Positions 1-5,006 of a DNA stretch of 8,489 nt are shown piece after piece. A program made the translations under genes and the position numbers. The stretch is from the NCBI GenBank assembly GCA_045638565.1, contig JAZUBN010000040.1, positions 1 through 8,489 of the forward strand. Reading direction: 5' to 3'. The DNA is from SIG471 sp045638565. Its GTDB lineage: Bacteria > Bacillota > Clostridia > Oscillospirales > Butyricicoccaceae. The stretch's first letter is position 1, and each line of letters begins with the position of its first letter. A model generated the notes under the pieces. That model was given only the letters and a program-made list of their open reading frames with translations, searched no databases and was not told the origin of the DNA.

Positions 1-23
1 CCGACTTCCCTCGAGGGGAAGGC
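1..23. repeat. Fragment of a dispersed palindromic repeat at the window edge
   Basis: Bases 8-17 are a perfect palindrome, CCCTCGAGGG, flanked by near-complementary bases. The stretch TCGAGGGGAAGGC (11-23) recurs exactly in reverse complement at 8441-8453, next to the far end of the window. It is probably the end of a repeat that continues outside the window. The identity of the family is not known to me. Confidence 0.5.
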
Positions 24-44
24 TTATGGTTTGCAGAATCTAAA

Positions 45-121
45 GGCTTCTCCTTGAGGAGAGGCTCCGCGAAGCGGTGGTGAGGTGTAGACCGAAGGTC
101 GTTACCTATTCAATCCACCAC
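45..121. repeat. Intergenic hairpin-rich dispersed repeat, copy A
   Basis: A non-coding stretch folds into several stems. TCTCC/GGAGA has a TTGA loop (49-62), CCGC/GCGG has a GAA loop (67-77), and GACC/GGTC has a GAA loop (90-100) nested in AGGT/ACCT (83-86 with 104-107). All of the last set is enclosed by GTGGTG/CACCAC (77-82 with 116-121). The order (pyrimidine-rich stem, variable stem, then TGG-TGAGG) matches copy B at 1321-1366. It lies in the leader region of the M20 peptidase gene, so it may be transcribed with it. It looks like a REP/MITE-type dispersed element. No ORF within it is credible. Confidence 0.6.
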
Positions 122-171
122 AACTCTCAACTAAACCCCAAAAATCTACATATTGAAAGGACTATATTATT

Positions 172-1299
172 ATGGCTACATTACTTGAAAGAGCTCAGGC
201 TTATATGGACGAAAACAGACAGCGCTTCATCGATCAGATCGTTGAAATGGCTAAGATTCCAGCTCCATCCAACCACGAAGAACTCCGCGCAGAATACTGC
301 AAGAAGTATATGGAATCCTTCGGTGCAAAGGGCGTTTACATCGATGACGCTCTCAACGTTGTTTATCCATACCACGCAGACGGCGATGACCTCGTTGTTA
401 TCATGGGTCACTCCGATACAGTTTTCCCTGATATGACAGAAATGCCTATCTATATCGACGGCGACGAAATCCACGGCCCTGGCGTAGGCGACGACACAGC
501 TAACGCTATTGCAGTTATGGATATGGCTCGTTTCGTAACAGAAAACAACCTCAAGCCAAATCAGGGCATCCTCTTTGTTGTTGACGCAGGCGAAGAAGGT
601 CTCGGCAACCTCAAGGGCTCCCGTCAGATTCTCAAGGACTATGCAGGCAGAGTCAAGGAAGTTCTCGCTATCGACGGCGGCTTCAAGGGCATCTGCAATG
701 ACGCTGTTGGCTCCAAGCGTTACAACATCAAGATTACAACAGAAGGCGGCCATTCCTACGGTGCATTCGGCAACCGCAACGCTATCTTCTATGCTTCCAC
801 ACTTATCACAACTCTCTATAGCCTCAAGGTGCCTAACATCGGCAGAACAACATACAATGTCGGTATCATCAACGGTGGTACATCTGTAAATACAATCGCT
901 CAGAACTGCGAATTCCTCTATGAATATCGCTCCGACAAGAAGGCTGCTCTCGAAATTATGGATAAGATGTTCGAATCCACAATCGAAGCATTCAAGAACT
1001 ACGGCATCGGCGTTGAAGTTGAACTCCTCGGCGACAGACCATGCGCAGCTGATTTCGATAACTCCGCTCTCACAAAGAAGGTTACAGACATCGCAGCAAA
1101 GCACGGCTTTGAAATGAAGGCTCACGCAAGCTCCACAGACTGCAACGTATGGCTCGCTCAGTCCATCCCAGCTGTCTGCTTCGGTATCTACGAAGGTAAG
1201 GGCGCTCATACTCGTGAAGAATGGATCTCCATCTCCTCCATGGATAAGGGCAAGCCAATCTTCGCAGAAGTTGTCCTCTCCTACTTCAACGAACAGTAA
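172..1299 (+). CDS. M20-family zinc metallopeptidase (acetylornithine deacetylase/carboxypeptidase G2-like)
   Basis: A cytosolic two-metal hydrolase that most likely cleaves a peptide or N-acyl amino-acid bond; the substrate cannot be told from sequence. The 375-residue length is normal for M20. The visible active-site set is complete: H80 and D82 in GHSDTV, bridging D107 in GPGVGDD, the EE pair 141-142 in DAGEEG, D168 in AIDGG, and H346 in GAHTREE near the C-terminus. Residues around 185-290 with GGHSYGAFG (192-200) fit the inserted dimerisation/lid domain. There is no signal peptide. The start at 172 is preceded by AAAGG at 156-160, a rather long spacing of 11 bases, and no clear promoter was found. 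Codons are strongly biased (GAA, AAG, ACA), suggesting high expression. It is monocistronic: a terminator follows at 1388. Alternatives within M20 include a PepT-like or desuccinylase-like enzyme; the family call is firm and the specificity open. Confidence 0.9.
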   Translation: MATLLERAQAYMDENRQRFIDQIVEMAKIPAPSNHEELRAEYCKKYMESFGAKGVYIDDALNVVYPYHADGDDLVVIMGHSDTVFPDMTEMPIYIDGDEIHGPGVGDDTANAIAVMDMARFVTENNLKPNQGILFVVDAGEEGLGNLKGSRQILKDYAGRVKEVLAIDGGFKGICNDAVGSKRYNIKITTEGGHSYGAFGNRNAIFYASTLITTLYSLKVPNIGRTTYNVGIINGGTSVNTIAQNCEFLYEYRSDKKAALEIMDKMFESTIEAFKNYGIGVEVELLGDRPCAADFDNSALTKKVTDIAAKHGFEMKAHASSTDCNVWLAQSIPAVCFGIYEGKGAHTREEWISISSMDKGKPIFAEVVLSYFNEQ

Positions 1300-1320
1300 G
1301 AATATTTCTCCCCCTTTCAA

Positions 1321-1366
1321 GCCTCCCCTTGTGAGTGGAGGGGGACCATCGTCACGATGGTGGAGG
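1321..1366. repeat. Intergenic hairpin-rich dispersed repeat, copy B
   Basis: Located between the M20 stop codon and its terminator. A C-rich/G-rich arm pair (CCTCC 1322-1326 with GGAGG 1337-1341) is followed by a perfect stem CCATC/GATGG with loop GTCAC (1346-1360), then TGGAGGGGT. This is the same order as copy A at 45-121, but the second stem has different bases that still pair. It is probably part of the M20 transcript's 3' region. Confidence 0.6.
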
Positions 1367-1387
1367 GGTAGCAATCGGGACATAAAT

Positions 1388-1413
1388 AAAAGACCATCTT
1401 CGGATGGTCTTTT
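1388..1413. terminator. Rho-independent terminator, probably bidirectional
   Basis: The perfect stem AAAAGACCATC/GATGGTCTTTT closes on a TTCG loop (1399-1402), with the stable C(UUCG)G geometry. A T-run follows on the plus strand, and the upstream A-rich flank gives a T-rich tail on the minus strand. It sits between the end of the M20 gene (1299) and the end of the convergent small protein (1427), so it can serve both. Confidence 0.9.
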
Positions 1414-1426
1414 TTAATATATAAAA

Positions 1427-1903
1427 CTAATCTTTTAATTCTATGTATAATTCTTCGATTTGCTGAGAAAAATCTTCAATTATAGAGTAAACGTATGGCT
1501 TTTTGTTGTGGTATTCACGACAGAGAAAAAGCGCATATCTTCCGTAAGTTTCACTGATATAATAACGGGCATCCTGACGGTAATCGATAATGTTGAATCT
1601 GTCGATTACCATAATGCAGTTGTCTGGTGCAGGTGAAGTTACGTAATTGTACTGTATTTTACCATTTACCTTTACTTCGTTGCTCAGAAGTGTGCAGTTT
1701 GAACTTACATAGGAGTGAAACTCATCAAACGCGATTTCTTCCGCTTCGTCAAGCTGGTGCCATGTTTCACCGTTGTCAAAAGATACTTTGTAGCGGTTGA
1801 AGGCATAAAGTGGTAGCATATCACCGCGTATCACGTAAACCAGAGCGAATATCAGCAATGTAGCGAGAAACAGAGTGGTGAAATGTTTAGCAAAATATTT
1901 CAT
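1427..1903 (-). CDS. Small membrane-anchored protein with one Asp-box motif, function unknown
   Basis: I do not recognise this 158-residue protein. The N-terminus (MKYFAKHF) is basic, followed by one hydrophobic segment at about residues 9-25. This indicates an uncleaved membrane anchor or a signal peptide, with the remaining ~130 residues probably outside the cell. Residues 41-48 read SFDNGETW, an exact match to the Asp-box pattern S-x-D-x-G-x-T-W seen in sialidase-type beta-propellers and other extracellular proteins. Only one copy is present, so this is not a propeller. Cysteines lie at 70, 96 and 128; the C-terminus is acidic. A strong AAAGGAGG lies 7 bases before the ATG, supporting the start. 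Codon use is less biased than in the neighbouring enzymes. It converges on the M20 peptidase gene; the gap upstream contains inverted repeats and a weak promoter candidate. Confidence 0.75.
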   Translation of the reverse strand: MKYFAKHFTTLFLATLLIFALVYVIRGDMLPLYAFNRYKVSFDNGETWHQLDEAEEIAFDEFHSYVSSNCTLLSNEVKVNGKIQYNYVTSPAPDNCIMVIDRFNIIDYRQDARYYISETYGRYALFLCREYHNKKPYVYSIIEDFSQQIEELYIELKD

Positions 1904-2045
1904 AGAAATACCTCCTTTATAAATAAGACAAATAACCAGGGCAAAATGGGACAGAAAATTAAAAAATGTTTTGCTTGTGAGTTGTTTTCTGTTTACTCAT
2001 ATTCAGCCTTTTATATTTCTTTTATATTTATCTTGAAAACAGGAT

Positions 2046-2078
2046 GAAAGCACGGCTCAGGGGGAGAACCGTGCTTTC
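2046..2078. terminator. Strong imperfect hairpin, possible terminator or leader structure
   Basis: GAAAGCACGG (2046-2055) pairs with CCGTGCTTTC (2069-2078). After one C/A mismatch, TC/GA continues to a 7-base loop. Outer AAAACAG/CTGTTTT segments can extend it across internal loops, giving TTTTT on the plus strand and only TTTTC on the minus strand. Only minus-strand genes flank it: rluA-type upstream in transcription and the Asp-box protein downstream. It could end the pseudouridine synthase transcript or structure the leader of the next gene. The U-tract in the minus direction is weak, so the role is uncertain. Confidence 0.5.
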
Positions 2079-2110
2079 TGTTGTGCTGTTTTTATAGGGG
2101 ATGGTATGGT

Positions 2111-2129
2111 GTAGTTCGGTATGAACTAC
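2111..2129. repeat. Short perfect inverted repeat
   Basis: GTAGTTC (2111-2117) and GAACTAC (2123-2129) flank the 5-base spacer GGTAT. It could be a small RNA hairpin or a protein-binding palindrome. It lies between the strong hairpin at 2046 and the promoter-like element at 2146-2171. Confidence 0.45.
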
Positions 2130-2144
2130 TACTTCTGACAACAC

Positions 2145-2175
2145 TTGTATAGTACAACAGAATTATGTCAATTCT
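2145..2175 (-). promoter_or_regulatory. Candidate minus-strand promoter with overlapping palindromes
   Basis: On the minus strand a consensus TTGACA (2166-2171) is followed by TATACA (2146-2151) at a short 14-base spacing, or TACAAG at 16. The -10 region overlaps the palindrome TTGTA-TAG-TACAA (2145-2157), which resembles operators of GntR-family repressors of the TreR type. The -35 region lies within AGAATT-N5-AATTCT (2159-2175). It could drive the small membrane protein about 240 bases downstream. Suboptimal spacing keeps confidence low. Confidence 0.3.
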
Positions 2176-2181
2176 ATGTTT

Positions 2182-3093
2182 TTAATTTGAATTATTTCCG
2201 ATCTCCAATATCCGCTTCATATCGTCAGGTATTTCAGCCTCAAAATACATCTGCTCCCTCGTGATAGGATGGACAAAGCTGAGAGTCTTGGAATGGAGAG
2301 CGTGACCTTCGATAAGCCCTGCCTCCTCCTCGCCGTAGAGGAAATCTCCGGCAACAGGACAGCCGATGTGTGCCATATGTACACGAATCTGATGGGTGCG
2401 CCCTGTTTCAAGCTTCAATTTAACAAGACTGTATTTACCATAAGTCGCCACCGTTTCATAATGAGTCACAGCACGCTGACCATCTTCGGACACAATGCGG
2501 ATAAGCTCCATCTCCTCTTTTCTGCGGATAGGCGCATCAACAGTACCCTTTAATGGATTCGGTGTGCCGCATACGATAGCCTCATAAGTGCGCTCAAACT
2601 GATTTGTATGCAGCTGCTCGCCCAGCACCTTATGTGTGTGGGAAGTCTTGGCAACAATCATAAGTCCACTTGTGTTGCCGTCAAGGCGGTTTACAGCGCG
2701 GAAAACAAAGCTGACACCCTTCTGCTGATAGTAATATGTAAGGAAATTGGCTAGAGTATCGTCAAAATGCCCCAGCGAAGGATGGACAGGAGTATTTCTG
2801 CCCTTATTGATGACGAGCAGGTCCTCATCTTCGTAAACGATGTTGAGCGGACCTTCCACAGGGATGATGTTGTCCGACTTATCATCCTCATTTTCAAGGT
2901 TGAAGGTCAGCACCTGTCCTGCCTTGACAAGATGGGTGGTGAATGCTCTGACACCGTCGAGCATAATGCCGTCATCTAAAAACTTGGCTCTGCGTATGGC
3001 TTTTGCAGAGAGAGAAAGGCGGCTGCGAAGCACATGCTCCACCTTCATCCCCTCGTCAGTTGGTAAAATTGTATATAAAAGTTCTCTTTTCAT
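2182..3093 (-). CDS. RluA-family RNA pseudouridine synthase
   Basis: Converts specific uridines in rRNA or tRNA to pseudouridine; target site unknown. The 303-residue length is typical of RluC/RluD-like enzymes. Residues ~16-70 fit an S4 RNA-binding domain (VLRSRLSLSAKAIRRAKF region). The catalytic domain runs from ~85 to 290, with the motif NRLDGNTSGL (135-144) holding the catalytic aspartate D138. The conserved GRTHQIRVHM is at 231-240, and PVAGDFLYG at 246-254. Two departures from textbook motifs: Asn135 replaces the usual His before RLD, and NKGRNTPVHPS (96-106) replaces NKPAG-type sequence. Both may be features of a subfamily. The start at 3093 has a modest GGGG ribosome site about 8 bases upstream and a good promoter at 3129-3157. 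It is transcribed divergently from glutamate dehydrogenase. Confidence 0.92.
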   Translation of the reverse strand: MKRELLYTILPTDEGMKVEHVLRSRLSLSAKAIRRAKFLDDGIMLDGVRAFTTHLVKAGQVLTFNLENEDDKSDNIIPVEGPLNIVYEDEDLLVINKGRNTPVHPSLGHFDDTLANFLTYYYQQKGVSFVFRAVNRLDGNTSGLMIVAKTSHTHKVLGEQLHTNQFERTYEAIVCGTPNPLKGTVDAPIRRKEEMELIRIVSEDGQRAVTHYETVATYGKYSLVKLKLETGRTHQIRVHMAHIGCPVAGDFLYGEEEAGLIEGHALHSKTLSFVHPITREQMYFEAEIPDDMKRILEIGNNSN

Positions 3094-3128
3094 AAGACCC
3101 CTTTATCGATAATTCTTCAAGTGATTTA

Positions 3129-3157
3129 AGTATAAACCAAAAATAAAAGGAATTCAA
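3129..3157 (-). promoter_or_regulatory. Sigma-A-type promoter of the pseudouridine synthase gene
   Basis: On the minus strand TTGAAT (-35, 3152-3157) is followed after exactly 17 bases by TATACT (-10, 3129-3134). The predicted transcription start is near 3122, giving a leader of about 29 bases to the ATG at 3093. The -35 box is only 20 bases from the -35 box of the divergent gdhA promoter. Confidence 0.75.
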
Positions 3158-3177
3158 GATTATTTTGCCAAAATGAC

Positions 3178-3206
3178 TTGACTTTTATGGTGAAAAGCTA
3201 TAGAAT
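3178..3206 (+). promoter_or_regulatory. Sigma-A-type promoter of gdhA
   Basis: TTGACT (3178-3183), 17 bases, TAGAAT (3201-3206). The predicted start near 3213 yields a leader of roughly 50 bases before the ATG at 3264. This also argues against translation from the in-frame ATG at 3216, which would be nearly leaderless. Confidence 0.8.
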
Positions 3207-3219
3207 TATAGTACAATGA

Positions 3220-3259
3220 TGTGCGACTATGCACAAAAATATAATTTGTGGAGGACAAA
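3220..3259 (+). promoter_or_regulatory. Structured gdhA leader with overlapping inverted repeats and the ribosome site
   Basis: Three exact inverted repeats overlap in 40 bases: TGTGC-N6-GCACA (3220-3235), CACAAA-N7-TTTGTG (3232-3250) and TTTGT-GGAGG-ACAAA (3245-3259). Neighbouring pairs share bases, so they cannot form together. The last one displays the Shine-Dalgarno GGAGG (3250-3254) in its loop. The first also has the TGTGN-N6-NCACA layout of CRP/FNR-type operators. The stems are short, so chance or a DNA-level operator remains possible. Confidence 0.4.
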
Positions 3260-3263
3260 ACCC

Positions 3264-4610
3264 ATGAACGCTTATATGCAGAAAGTTTTGGACGAAGTTA
3301 AGGCACGTAACGCTGGCGAAACTTTGTTCATCCAGACAGTAGAAGAAGTATTTAAGAGCATCGAACCAATCGTTGAACAGCACCCAGAATATGAAAAGAT
3401 GGGTCTTCTCGAAAGAATGTGCGAACCAGAAAGAACAATCGAATTCCGTGTTACATGGACAGACGATGCTGGTCAGGTTCACGTTAACCGCGGCTTCCGC
3501 GTACAGTTCAACGGCGCTATCGGTCCTTTCAAGGGCGGTCTCCGTTTCCACCCATCCGTAACACTCGACACAATGAAGTTCCTCGGCTTCGAACAGACAT
3601 TTAAGAACAGCCTTACATCCCTTCCAATCGGCGGTGCTAAGGGTGGTTCCGACTTCGACCCACGTGGCAGATCTGATGCAGAAATCATGCGTTTCTGCCA
3701 GGCTTTCATGACAGAACTTTACAGACACATTGGTCCAGACGTTGACGTTCCAGCTGGTGACATCGGTGTAGGCGGCCGCGAAGTTGGCTACCTCTACGGT
3801 CAGTACAGAAGAATCAAGGGCTGCTGGGAAAATGGTGTTCTCACAGGTAAGGGCCTCACATACGGTGGTTCCTACTTCCGTCCAGAAGCTACAGGCTACG
3901 GCGCAGTTTACTATCTCGTAGAAGTTCTTAAGCACTATAACGATACAATCGAAGGCAAGACAGTTGCTGTTTCCGGCTTCGGTAACGTTGCTTGGGGCGT
4001 TTGCGAAAAGGTTGCTCAGCTCGGCGGTAAGGTTGTTACAATCTCCGGCCCAGACGGCGCAGTTTATGATCCAGACGGTATCGTAACAGAAGAAAAGATC
4101 AAGTATCTCCTCGAAATGCGTGCTTCCGGTCGTGACCGTGCTCAGGACTACGCTGACAAGTTCGGCTGCCAGTTCTTCCCTAAGGCAAAGGTTTGGAATA
4201 TCCCAGTTGATATCTGCATGCCTTGCGCATACCAGAACGAAATCGGTATGAAGGAAGCTGAAGAAATGGTTAACAACAAGGTTCAGTACTACATCGAAGT
4301 TGCTAACATGCCTACAACAAACGAAGCTCTCGAATACCTCCAGAAGAACGTTAAGATCGTTGCTCCATCCAAGGCTGTTAATGCTGGTGGTGTTGCTACA
4401 TCCGCTCTCGAAATGGCTCAGAACTCCATGCGTTACAGCTGGGAACCAGAAGAAGTTGATGCAAAGCTCCACTCCATCATGAAGAACATCCACGACGCAT
4501 CCGCTCAGGCAGCTGAAGAATGCGGCATGGGTTACGACCTCGTAGCAGGCGCCAACATCGCTGGCTTCAACAAGGTTGCTCAGGCTATGATGGGACAGGG
4601 TGTTATCTAA
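3264..4610 (+). CDS. gdhA: Hexameric glutamate dehydrogenase (small, 50-kDa type)
   Basis: Catalyses reversible oxidative deamination of glutamate to 2-oxoglutarate and ammonia in the cytosol. The start at 3264 gives 448 residues, matching the ~450 of bacterial hexameric GDH, with GGAGG 9 bases upstream. An in-frame ATG at 3216 would add 16 residues but has no ribosome site and falls at the predicted transcription start. The substrate domain shows KGGLRFHP (90-97), the catalytic lysine K126 in PIGGAKGG (121-128) and D166 in PAGDIGVGG. The Rossmann fingerprint SGFGNVAWG is at 237-245, and PSKAVNAGG (368-376) leads to S380. Cofactor-loop sequence SGPDGAVYDPDG (261-272) resembles the NAD-dependent C. 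symbiosum enzyme from memory, not the E. coli NADP enzyme. Codons are highly biased, fitting an abundant protein. It has its own promoter and terminator. Confidence 0.96.
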   Translation: MNAYMQKVLDEVKARNAGETLFIQTVEEVFKSIEPIVEQHPEYEKMGLLERMCEPERTIEFRVTWTDDAGQVHVNRGFRVQFNGAIGPFKGGLRFHPSVTLDTMKFLGFEQTFKNSLTSLPIGGAKGGSDFDPRGRSDAEIMRFCQAFMTELYRHIGPDVDVPAGDIGVGGREVGYLYGQYRRIKGCWENGVLTGKGLTYGGSYFRPEATGYGAVYYLVEVLKHYNDTIEGKTVAVSGFGNVAWGVCEKVAQLGGKVVTISGPDGAVYDPDGIVTEEKIKYLLEMRASGRDRAQDYADKFGCQFFPKAKVWNIPVDICMPCAYQNEIGMKEAEEMVNNKVQYYIEVANMPTTNEALEYLQKNVKIVAPSKAVNAGGVATSALEMAQNSMRYSWEPEEVDAKLHSIMKNIHDASAQAAEECGMGYDLVAGANIAGFNKVAQAMMGQGVI

Positions 4611-4643
4611 TTAATTAGATCCAGAAACTCTCACATCATGTAT

Positions 4644-4672
4644 AAAAAGGACAGGTTCGCCTGTCCTTTTTT
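4644..4672 (+). terminator. Rho-independent terminator of gdhA
   Basis: The perfect stem AAAAAGGACAGG/CCTGTCCTTTTT closes on a TTCG loop (4656-4659). It is followed by further T-rich sequence (TTATTTTT) 34 bases after the gdhA stop codon. Confidence 0.92.
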
Positions 4673-4689
4673 ATTTTTGCCTTAATATC

Positions 4690-4715
4690 GTAGGGGAGGG
4701 TCTCTGTGCCCTCCC
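4690..4715. repeat. Intergenic hairpin repeat (GTAGGGGAGGG type)
   Basis: GGGAGGG (4694-4700) pairs perfectly with CCCTCCC (4709-4715) around TCTCTGTG. A degenerate second start of the same kind, GTAGGGGAAGG, follows at 4739 and contains the 10-base palindrome AAGGCGCCTT (4745-4754). From memory, GTAGGGG-GGGTCTC-type elements are common dispersed intergenic repeats in Bacillota genomes. No coding content is visible. Confidence 0.6.
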
Positions 4716-4787
4716 GCATATTTTTCGCACATTCCATGTAGGGGAAGGCGCCTTCGACGTCCCACGGTGGATTAGTGAATTACCCTT

Positions 4788-4814
4788 TTATGTGGGATAC
4801 ATCGTACCCCATAA
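4788..4814. repeat. Imperfect inverted repeat within the gdhA/DUF20 gap
   Basis: TTATG-T-GGG (4788-4796) pairs with CCCCATAA (4807-4814), leaving one bulged T and a 10-base loop. It belongs to the run of repeat-like hairpins between 4690 and 4895, in a 396-base gap with no credible gene. Confidence 0.45.
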
Positions 4815-4828
4815 GACGTGTGCAAGTG

Positions 4829-4862
4829 GTGTGGAGATTCCTCGCGTTGCTTCGGAATGACA
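4829..4862. repeat. Dispersed intergenic repeat (GGAGATTCCTCGC…GGAATGACA type)
   Basis: The sequence reads GGAGATTCCTCGC (4833-4845) and ends CGGAATGACA (4853-4862), with the stem ATTCC/GGAAT (4837-4841 with 4854-4858). I recognise this wording as a repeat found in intergenic spaces of many unrelated bacteria; its mobility mechanism is not visible here. Confidence 0.65.
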
Positions 4863-4876
4863 AATTTATTCTTGCC

Positions 4877-4891
4877 CTCCTGTTTCAGGAG
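4877..4891. repeat. Short hairpin CTCCTG/CAGGAG
   Basis: A perfect 6-base stem with a TTT loop, followed by AGGTAAAATAA. It resembles the TCTCC/GGAGA arm of repeat copy A (49-62). It is probably another fragment of the local dispersed repeats and is not followed by a clear U-tract. Confidence 0.4.
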
Positions 4892-4947
4892 AGGTAAAAT
4901 AATTTATGCCCAATTTGTAAATTTCCCCACAAATCCCAAACTTATTA

Positions 4948-4976
4948 TTGTAAAAATGCCCGATTTGATTTATAAT
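4948..4976 (+). promoter_or_regulatory. Sigma-A-type promoter of the DUF20 membrane protein gene
   Basis: TTGTAA (4948-4953), 17 bases, consensus TATAAT (4971-4976). The predicted start is about 4983, giving a ~24-base leader that contains the ribosome site AGGGTG (4994-4999) before the ATG at 5007. Confidence 0.8.
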
Positions 4977-5006
4977 AATATTATTAAAAAATCAGGGTGA
5001 ATATTT

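Noticed and set aside
77..436. 119-codon open frame overlapping the start of the M20 gene
   Set aside because: It starts inside a hairpin repeat and runs through the M20 coding region in another frame with no recognisable protein features.
1911..1944. TTGCCC-17-TATAAA on the minus strand as a promoter for the Asp-box protein
   Set aside because: The -10 directly abuts the Shine-Dalgarno, so a transcript from it would omit the ribosome site; the -35 is also weak.
3216..3263. Upstream in-frame ATG adding 16 residues to glutamate dehydrogenase
   Set aside because: It falls at the predicted transcription start, lacks a ribosome site, and would lengthen the protein beyond the family norm; GGAGG is ideally placed for 3264.
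3198..4493. 431-codon open frame antisense to gdhA, and similar frames antisense at 181-1383, 4992-6140, 6215-7159 and 7317-8420
   Set aside because: They lie in codon-aligned register with well-supported enzymes, give Cys/His-rich low-similarity proteins without family motifs, and are explained by avoidance of TTA, CTA and TCA in the sense genes.
4690..4895. CRISPR-like array in the gdhA/DUF20 gap
   Set aside because: The hairpin units differ from one another, spacing is irregular, and no identical direct repeats with unique spacers are present.
4818..5000. 60-codon open frame before the DUF20 gene
   Set aside because: It covers a known type of intergenic repeat and the DUF20 promoter, has no ribosome site, and encodes no recognisable motif.
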